Origin: Planctomycetota bacterium
GTDB taxonomy: Bacteria; Planctomycetota; UBA1135; GCA-002686595
Direction of reading: 5' to 3'
Assembly: GCA_002862085.1 (NCBI GenBank)
Contig: PKCK01000030.1
Span: 1-64,000 of the forward strand
DNA: 64,000 nucleotides
Below, piece after piece: positions 40,649 through 51,209 of this stretch. A program made the position numbers and the translations under genes. Position 1 is the first letter of the stretch, and every line of letters begins with the position of its first letter. The notes beneath the pieces were generated by a model. It was not told where the DNA came from. It saw nothing but the letters and a program-made list of their open reading frames with translations, and searched no databases.

Positions 40649-41194
40649 ATGGAGTACCGCCCCACCGCCATCCCCGACGTCGTGCTGCTCGTTCCGAAGA
40701 TCTTCGGCGACGATCGCGGCTTCTTCCTCGAGACCTTCCGCGCCTCCGAGTTCGAGGAGAAGTGCGCGCCGGTGCAGTTCGTCCAGGACAACCACTCGAA
40801 GTCGACCCAGGGGATCCTGCGCGGTCTGCACTACCAGAACCCCCAGCCCCAGGGGAAGCTCGTGCGTGTCACCGAGGGCGAGGTCTTCGACGTCGCCGTC
40901 GATCTGCGCAAGGACTCCCCGACGTTCGGCAAGTGGATCGGCGAGCTGCTGAGCGCGGAGAACAGGCACATGCTCTGGGTGCCGCCCGGCTTCGCCCACG
41001 GGTTCTACGTGACCAGCCCGACCGCGGAGTTCGTCTACAAGTGCACGGACTACTACGCGCCGGAGAACGAGCAGACCCTCGCCTGGGACGACCCCACCGT
41101 CGGGGTCGAGTGGCCGCTCGTGGACGGCGAGCCGCCGCGGCTCTCCGCGAAGGACGCCGCCGGCGTCTCCCTCGCGGACGCCCGGTCCTTCTGA
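40649..41194 (+). CDS. rfbC: dTDP-4-dehydrorhamnose 3,5-epimerase
   Basis: 181 residues, the standard RmlC length. Diagnostic segments: IFGDDRGFFLETF, the catalytic His61 in LRGLHYQNPQPQGKLVR, VPPGFAHGFYV and YKCTDYYAPENE. It epimerises dTDP-4-keto-6-deoxyglucose on the way to dTDP-rhamnose for surface polysaccharide. The rmlA, rmlB and rmlD genes are not adjacent, so this is a split pathway. Confidence 0.95.
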   Translation: MEYRPTAIPDVVLLVPKIFGDDRGFFLETFRASEFEEKCAPVQFVQDNHSKSTQGILRGLHYQNPQPQGKLVRVTEGEVFDVAVDLRKDSPTFGKWIGELLSAENRHMLWVPPGFAHGFYVTSPTAEFVYKCTDYYAPENEQTLAWDDPTVGVEWPLVDGEPPRLSAKDAAGVSLADARSF

Positions 41195-41445
41195 GGCGGG
41201 CCTCCAGGGCTGGAGCGCGTCGGCCGGGCGGGGCTGTCTCCAGCTCCTGCGGGGCGCCCCGGGACGTCCCGGCACCCGTTCGCTCGCCCGGTCCCACCGT
41301 TCCCAACATGGACGCGGAGTTCTCGCGGACCCGCGAAACCACGTGCCGATCCTTCGGTTCTCTCGGATCCCTGCGCGATGTAGGCCGCAGGCCCATCCAC
41401 CGGACCCGCCTGCTCGGCGGGCCACATCCGAAGAGGAAGAACACG

Positions 41446-42084
41446 ATGATCCGCACCACGATCCTGACCCTGGCCGTCGGCCTCACCCTGAGCGTTCCCT
41501 CCCTCGCCCAGGAGGACGGCAAGAAGCGCGACCCGGCCGCGAAGCGCCCCACCCCGGAGCAGATCAAGCGCTTCGACAAGAACGGCGACGGCAAGCTCGA
41601 CGAGGCAGAGCGTGAGGCCATGCGCGAAGCCGCCGAGAAGAAGGGCGGCGAGGACGGCGCCAAGCGCCGCCAGGAGATCCTCGAGCGCTTCGACAAGAAC
41701 GGCGACGGCGAGCTCGACGAGGCCGAGCGCAAGGCGATGCGCGAGGCCATCGAGAAGGAGCGCAGCGAAGGCGCAGGGAAGCGCCGCGAGGAGATGCGCA
41801 AGCGCCGCGAAGAGCTGACGAAGCAGTTCGACAAGAACGGCGACGGCAAGCTCGACGACGCCGAGCGCAAGGCCCTGCGCGAGCACGTCGTCAAGCAGCG
41901 CAAGGAGCGCGCCGGCGAGAGGGGCAAGGGCGGCGAAGAGGGCAAGCGCGGCGGCGAACGACGTCGCCGCCGGGGCGACGCGCGCGGCCGCGGAGGGGAG
42001 CGCAAGGGCCCCGGCCAGCGCGGCCCGAAGGGCGGCGAGGAGGGCAAGGGCGGCGACGCCAACGGAGGCGGCGACGACGCCTGA
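41446..42084 (+). CDS. Secreted EF-hand protein with three calcium loops
   Basis: 212 residues. The start at 41446 is preceded by an AAGAGGAAG ribosome-binding site and begins a signal peptide (MIRTTILTLAVGLTLSVPSLAQ). Three near-identical EF-hand loops (DKNGDGKLDEAE, DKNGDGELDEAE, DKNGDGKLDDAE at about 44, 83 and 129) are separated by charged helices. The C-terminal 60 residues are a basic Gly/Arg/Lys-rich low-complexity tail. Single secreted EF-hand repeats of this type are very common in planctomycetes; calcium binding is predicted, the partner is unknown. Confidence 0.85.
   Translation: MIRTTILTLAVGLTLSVPSLAQEDGKKRDPAAKRPTPEQIKRFDKNGDGKLDEAEREAMREAAEKKGGEDGAKRRQEILERFDKNGDGELDEAERKAMREAIEKERSEGAGKRREEMRKRREELTKQFDKNGDGKLDDAERKALREHVVKQRKERAGERGKGGEEGKRGGERRRRRGDARGRGGERKGPGQRGPKGGEEGKGGDANGGGDDA
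41572..41868 (+). repeat. Three in-frame DNA repeats encoding the EF-hand loops
   Basis: A near-identical unit of about 40 bases, starting TTCGACAAGAACGGCGACGG, begins at 41572, 41689 and 41827. The low divergence at DNA level suggests recent internal duplication or gene conversion. Confidence 0.8.
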
Positions 42085-42109
42085 TCCGCGCCACGGAGCG
42101 CGCCCATCG

Positions 42110-42146
42110 GAGGAGGGCCCGACGGCATCGCCGGCGGGCCCTCCTC
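42110..42146. terminator. Bidirectional terminator-like hairpin
   Basis: A perfect 12-bp stem, GAGGAGGGCCCG (42110-42121) with CGGGCCCTCCTC (42135-42146), 13-base loop, placed between the convergent EF-hand gene and the 919-residue gene. No long U-tract on either strand. Confidence 0.7.
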
Positions 42147-42168
42147 TCGTATCGCCTGCGCCGCGCGA

Positions 42169-44928
42169 TCAGCGCGGAGCGCGCTTCAGATGGACGAAGG
42201 CCCTGAGACCGTCCACGAAGGTCCGGCGCCGACGGCGACCGTCCTCCTCGTCCTCCGCGCCGGGCGCGATCGGGAAGCGCTCGAAGGCCAGTCCCAGATC
42301 GAGGGCCTCGAGGGCGTCGAGGGCGGGCGGCAGGAGCGGGCCCTCCTTCGGCGCAGCCGGATGGCCGAAGACCGTGGACTCCATGGTCTGGTGCGCGGTG
42401 TTCCACACGTACTCCCCGCCTCCGGGGCACACCAGCCGAGTCCCCCACTGCTCCTCGTGGAAGCGAACGGGGTCCTCCGCGCCGAGGCGCTTCCACTCGT
42501 TGAGGATCGCGAGGTTGCCCCACGATCGCGCGAGCAGCTGGTCCTCGGTCGCGATGTCGAGCCACTCGACGTCCGCGAGTTCGCGCACATCGCCGCGCAC
42601 CTGGAAGGAGACGCCGCGGTCGGACCGGTCCACGGTCGGACGCTCGGTCCCGACCCGGTCGATGGCGCGCTCGATGACGCGGCGCGAGAAGCTGAACACG
42701 AGGCCCTCGGGCACGAGGACGTAGAAGAGCGTCGGCGTCTCGCCGAACCCGATGTCGCTCACGAAGCTCATCCCCACGTACTCACGTCCGCCGTGGGCCG
42801 TCGAGTCGAAGCGCAGCATCCCGGGGACGATCTCGTCGAGGAAGGTGCGCATCGCAGCGATGAAGCTCACGGCGCCGAGGGGACCGTCGACCGCGATGCC
42901 GAGCCCCACCGGGAGCCCCGGGAGTGACTCGTCCAGGAACGTCTCCATCGAGTCCGTCTCGCGGATGCGCTCGAAGTACTCCTCGTCCTCCTCGAGCCAC
43001 AGCGACACGTGATCCCCCACCCATCCGAGCGGTCCGTCGGCGCCGAGCCCCGTGACGGGGAGCGCCGGAGCGACCAGCTCGAAGATCGGTCCGTCTCGGT
43101 CCAGCGCCGCCACGAAGTGCACGAGCGATTCCGCGTGGGGCGCGACGGACGTCGCCGAGAGGCGCTCGCGGCCGACGAGATCGAGCAGGAAGCCGTAGTC
43201 GCTGTTGACGATGAGCGGCACCAGCGTCATGTCCACGTGGAGCCCGTCCTCCCGCACGTCGAAGCGACTCGCGATCGGGTCGAAGGCCCCGCCCCATGAG
43301 CGCTCGAAGGCGCGGCGCCAGCGGTCGTAGCCGCGCTGCTCGGCGGCGGTGATCGTGTCGATCACCAGCTCGGACACGGGGGTGAGGAACTCCCGCGTCC
43401 CGTACACGGAGTCGCGCGCGAAGGCCTCGTCGAGCTCGATCCCGCCGCCGCCCTCGACGATGGACTCCCCCTCGGGCTCCTCACCGGCCACGAGGCCATG
43501 GGCCTCCGCGATGCGCCACGCGTCCGCGTCCGCCAGCTGGGCGGCGGCCTTCACCCGGCGCGCCGTGGCGACGCGGCCGTGGGGCCCGGACCAGCGGCGG
43601 ATGGCAGCGTCGCTCACCACGGCGAAGGCGTCCTCGCCGCCGCCTCCGTGCGCGTAGCGCTGCCGGAACCAGCGGTACTCCTCCGTGCCGGCCAGAGAGG
43701 CACGCGTGCCGTCACGGGTCTCGAGTACGCGGCGGAGCTGCCCCTGGCCGTTGGAGACGACGACCATCGAGTCCGTCGCGGCGACCCACGAGGAGATCCG
43801 CCGGTCAGGCGTCTCGACGGCGATCGTGTCCCAGCCCGCCACCTTCAACCTGCGCGGCTCGATCCCGAGGTCCTTCGCGGCGGCCAGCTGCCGGGCCGCG
43901 ATCATCGGCCGGATCACCAGCGGGTTGCCCTCGAGGATGATCGCGACGTCCGTACCGGTGCGCATGTACGGGTCCGATCCGGTGAAGGCGACCTCCTTCA
44001 CGACCTTCGCCCCGAGGGCGCGCACGACTCCGTCGAGCTCGAGGCAGAGCTGGCGCTCGTAGCGATCGCGGACGAGGCTCTGCTCTGCCCGTCGATCCAC
44101 GAGCTGGACCAGCGGCGCCGCGTCCGCCTGGAGCTCGTCCACGACCCGGATCAGGCCGCCGAAGCTCGGGAAGAAGACGGCGAACTGATCCTCCGGAACC
44201 GTACCGGCGAGGGCGTCGAAGCGCGGCCAGTCGCGCTCGAGGACGCTGTCGAAGCTCATCTCCGGCACGGTGATGCCCTGCACGTCGGCGAGCGGAACCA
44301 GCTCGCCACCGTCCTCCTCGAAGGCGATCACGTCGTCGAGGCGGAGGTTCTCGGCGAGGGCCCGGCCGCCGGTGAACATCGCGAAGGCGTCGCCGGCCTC
44401 GTAGTCGGGGCGCATCCCCCACTTGCTCGCGCCGGAGAGATCGGACCCATGGGCCATCGCCTGCCTGCGGAACCACGGCGCGCCCGGCAGGTCGGTGCCG
44501 GCGAGCATGTCGTAGTGCGCGGCGACGGCGGCGCGGTGACGCTCGGCGTCGACCTCGACGTGGCTCGGGTGGATCACGAAGGGGTACGCGGCCATGCGCC
44601 TCCCGTCGGGATCCGACAGGAAGAACGTCCCGCGCAGCGGCCCCTCGGGGAGCGCGCCGCGAAGAGCGACGTCGACGTCGAGCAGCGCCCCGTGGTTGAT
44701 CCCGCTGATCCCCTCGGGCGACCCCAGCAGAGCCGGCACGCCCTCGACGGCGACGCGCGGCACGAGGGAGGGGCCCACCCGGGTGTTGAGCCAGACGACC
44801 CGGTCGAGGTCGGGCTCGGGGGCGGCGAAGTCGAGGTCCGCGACGCGCACCACCGACTGGGAGAGAGCGGGACACGCGAGCAGGACGGTCCCGACGGCCG
44901 GAACGACGGCGGAGAGCTTGCTGACCAT
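42169..44928 (-). CDS. Large secreted protein of unknown function (919 aa)
   Basis: ATG 44928 begins a signal peptide (MVSKLSAVVPAVGTVLLACPALSQ); the in-frame ATG at 44979 adds a basic leader and is less likely. The mature protein is soluble, acidic and mixed alpha/beta with no transmembrane segment, no repeat and few cysteines. It contains FFPSFGGLIRVVDEL and, later, DHVSLWLEEDEEYFERIRE and YVLVPEGLVFSFSRRVIERAID. Some segments recall DUF3352-like planctomycete proteins, but I cannot assign it. It stands alone on the minus strand. Confidence 0.7.
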   Translation of the reverse strand: MVSKLSAVVPAVGTVLLACPALSQSVVRVADLDFAAPEPDLDRVVWLNTRVGPSLVPRVAVEGVPALLGSPEGISGINHGALLDVDVALRGALPEGPLRGTFFLSDPDGRRMAAYPFVIHPSHVEVDAERHRAAVAAHYDMLAGTDLPGAPWFRRQAMAHGSDLSGASKWGMRPDYEAGDAFAMFTGGRALAENLRLDDVIAFEEDGGELVPLADVQGITVPEMSFDSVLERDWPRFDALAGTVPEDQFAVFFPSFGGLIRVVDELQADAAPLVQLVDRRAEQSLVRDRYERQLCLELDGVVRALGAKVVKEVAFTGSDPYMRTGTDVAIILEGNPLVIRPMIAARQLAAAKDLGIEPRRLKVAGWDTIAVETPDRRISSWVAATDSMVVVSNGQGQLRRVLETRDGTRASLAGTEEYRWFRQRYAHGGGGEDAFAVVSDAAIRRWSGPHGRVATARRVKAAAQLADADAWRIAEAHGLVAGEEPEGESIVEGGGGIELDEAFARDSVYGTREFLTPVSELVIDTITAAEQRGYDRWRRAFERSWGGAFDPIASRFDVREDGLHVDMTLVPLIVNSDYGFLLDLVGRERLSATSVAPHAESLVHFVAALDRDGPIFELVAPALPVTGLGADGPLGWVGDHVSLWLEEDEEYFERIRETDSMETFLDESLPGLPVGLGIAVDGPLGAVSFIAAMRTFLDEIVPGMLRFDSTAHGGREYVGMSFVSDIGFGETPTLFYVLVPEGLVFSFSRRVIERAIDRVGTERPTVDRSDRGVSFQVRGDVRELADVEWLDIATEDQLLARSWGNLAILNEWKRLGAEDPVRFHEEQWGTRLVCPGGGEYVWNTAHQTMESTVFGHPAAPKEGPLLPPALDALEALDLGLAFERFPIAPGAEDEEDGRRRRRTFVDGLRAFVHLKRAPR

Positions 44929-45066
44929 GGCTCCATGGAACCATCGGTTCAGCCGCAGCGCGAAGCCCCAGGGTCGCAATCAGGCTGATCCTGCCGATCG
45001 ACGGGGGTGGATCGACCCCCGCGGAGCCGAATCACGGGTCGGCGGCGCGCACCGCTGGACGTCGCG

Positions 45067-46125
45067 TCAGGCGAGGGCCCGCGCCGCGTTCCCGTAAGCC
45101 ACCGCCGCCACGGTGTCGTCGTCCACCCCGGCGTCGGCGAGAGCGCTCAGGAGCGCGGGGTAGCCGCTGGCGTCCTCGAGCCCGGCCGGTCGGCGGTCGA
45201 TCCCGTCGAAGTCCGAGCCGATGGCGACGTGGGCGGGACCGGCGATCTCGAGGGCGTGCAGCGTGTGACGCACGACGTGCTCGATGGGGAACGGACCGAG
45301 GCCCGCCTGGATGGCGTCGCCGTGGTGCATGTGCGCCTCGGTGGCGCCGCCGCGCCCGGCGTCGCGGTACGCGTCGGTCCTGCGGAACGCCTGCTCCGCC
45401 GCGCGCTCCTCCTCGTCGAGGAAGGCCGTCGCGAAGGGGATCCCCAGGACACCGCCCCGCGCAGCGAGCGCGCGCAGCTGATCGTCGGTCACGTTGCGCG
45501 GGTGGTTCGAGAGCGCCTTGCACCCCGAGTGCGTGACGAGCGGCGCGGGACCTTCGCACTCCAGCGCGTCGTAGAAGGTGCGCTCCGCGGCGTGGGAGAG
45601 ATCGGCGCGCACGCCGAGTTCGCCCATGCGCGTGACGACCTCGCGACCGAACGCACTCAGACCCTCGGGGGTCCCCGCGGGCGCACCTTCCTGGCACGAG
45701 CGAGCCCAGGACAGGTGGTTGTTCCACGTGAGCGTCATGACGCGCACTCCCCGCGCCGCGTAGTGCTCGAGCTGCGCGAGGTCCTCCTCGATGGCGTGCC
45801 CACCCTCGATGGCGAGGAGACAGCCCACGACCCCGTCGGGCAACGCCTCGAGTTCGGCGGCGCCGTCCACGCGCCGGACCATGTCCGGATGCCGCTCGAA
45901 GAGGTCGTCCGCAGCGTCCAGCAGGGCGTTCGTGCGGCGCTTCGATGCGCCGGGCTCGTCCGCGTAGGGGCCGTCGATCCAGGCCGTCAGCGAGATCGCC
46001 CGGACGCCACCACGCGCCGCCTTCGCGAGGTCGAAGTGCCCCGGGGTCTCCCCCCCGAGGTCATGGCCCATGTCGAGGGAGCGCTGGAGCGCGTCGCAGT
46101 GCAGGTCGAAGACGGGGAGAGCCAT
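45067..46125 (-). CDS. Membrane dipeptidase-type metallopeptidase (family M19)
   Basis: 352 residues of the renal dipeptidase family: FDLHCDAL (H9, D11) binds the first zinc, AIEGGHAI holds the bridging Glu107, and DLSHAAE, VTHSGCKAL and IGSDFDGI complete the site. No signal peptide is visible, so a cytoplasmic enzyme is likely. Bacterial M19 enzymes hydrolyse dipeptides, often L-D or D-containing, and may act in peptidoglycan-peptide recycling. It is flanked by an unknown secreted protein and, divergently, a response regulator. Confidence 0.9.
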   Translation of the reverse strand: MALPVFDLHCDALQRSLDMGHDLGGETPGHFDLAKAARGGVRAISLTAWIDGPYADEPGASKRRTNALLDAADDLFERHPDMVRRVDGAAELEALPDGVVGCLLAIEGGHAIEEDLAQLEHYAARGVRVMTLTWNNHLSWARSCQEGAPAGTPEGLSAFGREVVTRMGELGVRADLSHAAERTFYDALECEGPAPLVTHSGCKALSNHPRNVTDDQLRALAARGGVLGIPFATAFLDEEERAAEQAFRRTDAYRDAGRGGATEAHMHHGDAIQAGLGPFPIEHVVRHTLHALEIAGPAHVAIGSDFDGIDRRPAGLEDASGYPALLSALADAGVDDDTVAAVAYGNAARALA

Positions 46126-46493
46126 GGCGCCCGGAGCCTAGCGCTCCAGGGTTCCCGATCCGCGCCCTGGCTCCTGTCCCCGCTGGCTCGCGGCGCGCTG
46201 AAGCTCGCTGCCAGCGTGGCATGCCCCCCAGACGCACCGTCGGGCACGCGCCATTGTGGCAGCGCCCGGGGCGACGGGATCGGCGGCGCATCCGGCCTCC
46301 GCCACCCAGGGAACGGGGGGCGGCCCGGCCGATCGACCCACCCGGCCGGGCTCGCCGGGGGCCCTGGAGGCCGGCGGGAGCGCCCGTGGTCGGGGATGCG
46401 AGCCGGCGTCTCCGCGCCCCGGCCCGGCCGGGGCCCCCTGCACCCCGGACCCCGTCAGCCCGCGGCACGCTCTTTGCTCCGAGCCCTGGGACC
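46126..46493. other. 368-base divergent intergenic region
   Basis: This separates the minus-strand dipeptidase from the plus-strand response regulator. It has no convincing gene. It is very GC-rich and repetitive in GGCCGG-type runs, and its right end holds a sigma-54-like promoter (separate entry). Confidence 0.5.
46463..46478 (+). promoter_or_regulatory. Sigma-54-type promoter upstream of the response regulator
   Basis: CGGCACGCTCTTTGCT matches the RpoN consensus TGGCACG-N4-TTGCW at all positions but the first. The -24 GG is at 46464-46465 and the -12 GC at 46476-46477, with the required 10 bases between them. The predicted transcript would start close to the ATG at 46494, leaving a very short leader. 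Confidence 0.45.
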
Positions 46494-46922
46494 ATGGACC
46501 GACGCATCCTCATCGCCGACGACGACCAGGCCGTCCGCCACGGAGCCGCCGAGCTCCTGGGCGGGGCCGGGCTCGAGGTGATGGAGGCCGCGGACGGCGA
46601 GGAGGCCCTCGTGCTGATCCGCCGGACCTTCGAGGCCGGCGCCCCCCTGCACCTGGCCCTCATGGACGTCCACATGCCGCCCCCGGCCGAGGCCACCGAG
46701 GCCGCGAACCGGGACGACGGCGGTCTGGCGCTCTTCTCCATGCTCCGGGGCCAGCGCCCCGAGCTGCCGTGCATCCTCTGGTCCGGCGAGGCCTCCGAGG
46801 GCGTCGCCAGCTGGGCCCTGCGCGAGGGCGCGAGCGCCTTCCTGCGCAAGCCCGTCCAGCCCCTCGTCCTGCGCGACGAGGTCCGCCGCGTCATCGCCCA
46901 GCACTGGGGCGAGGCCGGCTGA
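46494..46922 (+). CDS. Receiver-only response regulator
   Basis: 142 residues, a single CheY-like REC domain. Acidic pocket D9-D11 (LIADDDQAV), phospho-acceptor D58 in LMDVHMPPP, hydroxyl S97 in ILWSGEA, and K119 in FLRKP are all present. A short Glu/Ala-rich insertion (about 64-76) follows the phosphorylation loop. With no output domain it likely works by protein contact, and the cognate kinase is not adjacent. A sigma-54-like promoter precedes it. Confidence 0.88.
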   Translation: MDRRILIADDDQAVRHGAAELLGGAGLEVMEAADGEEALVLIRRTFEAGAPLHLALMDVHMPPPAEATEAANRDDGGLALFSMLRGQRPELPCILWSGEASEGVASWALREGASAFLRKPVQPLVLRDEVRRVIAQHWGEAG

Positions 46923-47084
46923 ACCACTGATCAGCCGCGCGCGCGTCGCCCCTCCGGCGGCCAGCCGCGTAGCCCCTCTCTTCTTCTGTTCCCAGGGGTC
47001 CCGAGCCCACACCGGCGACGACCCCACCGACACGACTTCCTCCCCAAGCCCCCCCCAGCGCGCCCGAGCGGCGCGAGCCAAGAC

Positions 47085-47396
47085 ATGGCCACCAAGACCA
47101 AGAAGAACGTTGCCATCCGCCCCCTCGGTGACCGCGTCCTCATCCAGCGCGTCGAAGCCGAGGAGAAGACCGCCGGCGGCATCCTCCTCCCGGAGAGCGC
47201 CAAGGAGAAGCCCAAGGAGGGCATCGTGATCTCCACCGGCGAGGGCAAGACCCTCGACAACGGCGAGCGCTCCAGCTTCAACGTCGCCAAGGGCGACCGC
47301 GTCCTCTTCACCTCCTACGCCGGCACCGACGTCAAGTACGAGGGCGAGGAGTACATCATCATGCGCGAGGACGACATCCTCGCCATCGTGGGCTGA
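47085..47396 (+). CDS. groES: Co-chaperonin GroES
   Basis: 103 residues, normal for Gro[25 protein letters not shown] (core), the mobile-loop region [11 protein letters not shown], and [19 protein letters not shown] at the end. It caps the GroEL folding chamber. A pyrimidine-rich run (46974-46995) lies 90-110 bases upstream; no CIRCE element was found. groEL follows after 41 bases. Confidence 0.97.
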   Translation: MATKTKKNVAIRPLGDRVLIQRVEAEEKTAGGILLPESAKEKPKEGIVISTGEGKTLDNGERSSFNVAKGDRVLFTSYAGTDVKYEGEEYIIMREDDILAIVG

Positions 47397-47437
47397 TCCA
47401 CGCCGCCACTCCTCCACCACCAACCGGAACACATCCC

Positions 47438-49060
<1,623 letters not shown>

Positions 49061-49086
49061 GCCGGGACGGACATCCGTCCGCCGTC

Positions 49087-49121
49087 CGGGCCCGCCGCTG
49101 CGCCACGCAGCGGCGGGCCCG
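49087..49121 (+). terminator. Terminator-like hairpin after groEL
   Basis: A perfect 15-bp stem (49087-49101 with 49107-49121, core GGGCCCGCCGCTGC) with a 5-base loop starts 27 bases after the groEL stop. A U-tract is absent, but the strength and position fit termination of the groESL operon. Confidence 0.7.
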
Positions 49122-49203
49122 CGTCGTTCCACGGGCCACCGGGCGCCGGATCGCCGGCCGGAACATGCTCGCGGCGCGAGGAGGTCCTAGTCTCCTCGGC
49201 ACG

Positions 49204-50403
49204 ATGCTCGACCTCTCCCACGTCCGCTCCTGCTTCCCCGCCCTGTCCGACGAGTGGGCCCTCTTCGACAACGCCGGGGGCACGGTGCCCCTCGGGGCGG
49301 TCGTCGACCGGGTGGCGACGTACATGCGCGAGTGCATGGTCCAGGTGGGCGCCAGCTACGCCCAGTCCGCGCGCGCGCAGGCTGCGGTCCAGGCCGGACA
49401 CCGCGCCGCGGAGGAGCTGATGAACGCGGAAGAGGGCGAGGTGGTGCTCGGCCCCTCCTCGACGGTCCTCGCTGGGCTGATCGCGAACGGTCTCCGCGCC
49501 ACCTGGGAGGAGGGCGACGAGATCGTCGTGACCGACCTCGACCACGAGGCCAACGTCGGCGCCTGGCGGCGTCTGGAGGAGACCGGGATCGTGGTGCGTG
49601 AATGGCGCTTCCGCGAGGACGACATGGCCCTGCACCTCGAGGACCTCGAGCCGCTCCTCGGGCCGCGGACGCGGCTCGTGGCCTTCACCCACTGCTCGAA
49701 CCTCGTGGGCCGGCACCACGACGCGCGCGCGATCTGCGACCGGATCCGGGAGGCCGGCGCGCTCTCCTGCGTCGACGGCGTCGCGCACGTGCCCCACAGG
49801 CGGGTCGATGCGAAGGCTCTTCGCTGCGACCTCTACCTCGCGAGCCTCTACAAGATCTGCGGTCCGCACGTCGGCGTCCTCTACGGACGGCGCGAGGTCC
49901 TCGAGCGCGCGCGCTCGCAGAACCACTTCTTCGTGCCCGAGGACGCCGTCCCCTACAAGCTGGAGCCGGGGAACGTCACGCACGAGCTGGTCGCCGCGCT
50001 CCCCGCGATCCCCGAGTACCTGCGCGAGCTGGACCGCGCGCACGGCGGTGAGGGCACCCTCGACGGCGCCTTCGCGCGCATCGAGGAGCACGAAGCCGCG
50101 CTCTCGGCGCCGCTCCTCGAGTTCCTGGAGAGCCGCTCCGCCGTCACGCTCCTCGGGCCCGGGATGGGCCCCGACCGCGCGCCGACGATCTCCTTCGTCG
50201 TGGAAGGCCGCGCCTCGAACGAGCTCCCCCCGCTCCTCGACGCGGAGCGCATCGCCATCCGCTACGGCCACTTCTACGCCTACCGTCTGGTGGAGCGCAT
50301 GGGGCTGATGGAGCGCGACGGCGTCGTCCGCGTGAGCATGGCGCACTACAACGCGCCCGACGAGGTCGCGCGCCTCATCGCAGCGCTGGACGCCGTGATC
50401 TGA
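49204..50403 (+). CDS. Class V aminotransferase / cysteine desulfurase-like PLP enzyme
   Basis: 399 residues from ATG 49204, a normal length. PLP-binding and desulfurase-type motifs: ALFDNAGGTVPL, LDHEANVGAW, the PLP-Asp segment CVDGVAHVPH, and the Schiff-base lysine in YLASLYKICGPHVGVLYG. There is no IscS/NifS Cys loop, so a desulfurase role is uncertain; related enzymes handle kynurenine, selenocysteine or L-amino acids. It is not clustered with other sulfur genes. Confidence 0.85.
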   Translation: MLDLSHVRSCFPALSDEWALFDNAGGTVPLGAVVDRVATYMRECMVQVGASYAQSARAQAAVQAGHRAAEELMNAEEGEVVLGPSSTVLAGLIANGLRATWEEGDEIVVTDLDHEANVGAWRRLEETGIVVREWRFREDDMALHLEDLEPLLGPRTRLVAFTHCSNLVGRHHDARAICDRIREAGALSCVDGVAHVPHRRVDAKALRCDLYLASLYKICGPHVGVLYGRREVLERARSQNHFFVPEDAVPYKLEPGNVTHELVAALPAIPEYLRELDRAHGGEGTLDGAFARIEEHEAALSAPLLEFLESRSAVTLLGPGMGPDRAPTISFVVEGRASNELPPLLDAERIAIRYGHFYAYRLVERMGLMERDGVVRVSMAHYNAPDEVARLIAALDAVI

Positions 50404-50650
50404 GCGGCGCCGCACTCGACCCGGGGTGAGGGGCCGATGTCTCTCCTTCGATCCGCCGCTCGGAACGGCGAGCGCGCGACCGCTCAGCCCGATGTCGGCA
50501 CTGCTCAATTTTCATCGGATGCGCGCCAGAATGATGCGTACGATCCGGCTCGACGCGCTTCCTGCCCCCTGCGAGCCCCCGATGGTGCCCGCCAGACCGC
50601 CCGTCCGCCATCCGCCGGCGCCGCCTCTCTCTCCCCTGCCCCGCCAGACG

Positions 50651-51115
50651 ATGACCAAGAAGACACGCCTCGGCGTCACTTTCCTCGCCGTGTTCGCTTT
50701 CATCGCCTCATTCGGCCTCGACTGGTTCCACATACAGGCCGCCGGGCTCGCGAGTCTCGGCATCGGAGGCGGAGCGCTCACCATATCCGCCGGTGACGGA
50801 ACACTCTCCCTCGCAGGAATCACGCTCGACATCTGGCTGATCATCGCGATCGCCATCATCGGGACCGGCCTCGGGCCCTTCGCCACGGGCACGTCCGCGC
50901 CGCTCCCGCGCTTCGTACCCCTGATCGTGCTCGGGGTGGCCGCGGCGTACGTCGGCGCCGGCCTGCTCGGCGCCCTCTTCGGCGCTCCGGACACTTCGAA
51001 CGACCCTTTCGGTATGACGAGCGCCTCGCCGGGTCCCGGGCTCTTCGCAGCCGCCATGGGCATCGCCGCCTCGGTGGTGGCCATGCTGGCTCCTTCGAAC
51101 AAAGTGGCGACCTGA
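50651..51115 (+). CDS. Small polytopic membrane protein (154 aa)
   Basis: ATG 50651 begins MTKKTRLGVTFLAVFAFIASFGL, a first membrane helix. Three further hydrophobic segments (IWLIIAIAIIGTGLG, FVPLIVLGVAAAYVGAGLLG, GLFAAAMGIAASVVAML) give four predicted helices. Its codon use is less GC-extreme than its neighbours, for example ATA in the 50734-50790 stretch. No family was recognised and no partner is obvious. The preceding 247 bases hold no gene. Confidence 0.65.
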   Translation: MTKKTRLGVTFLAVFAFIASFGLDWFHIQAAGLASLGIGGGALTISAGDGTLSLAGITLDIWLIIAIAIIGTGLGPFATGTSAPLPRFVPLIVLGVAAAYVGAGLLGALFGAPDTSNDPFGMTSASPGPGLFAAAMGIAASVVAMLAPSNKVAT

Positions 51116-51209
51116 TGAGGCCCACCAGGGCGCAGCCCCCGCGCCCTCGTAGGATCTCCGGGCGCTCCCGCCTTTGGTTCGCCTCCCGCACTCGCCTAAG
51201 TTCCAGGAC

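Noticed and set aside
46923-47084. CIRCE operator before groES
   Set aside because: No TTAGCACTC/GAGTGCTAA inverted repeat is present in the upstream sequence.
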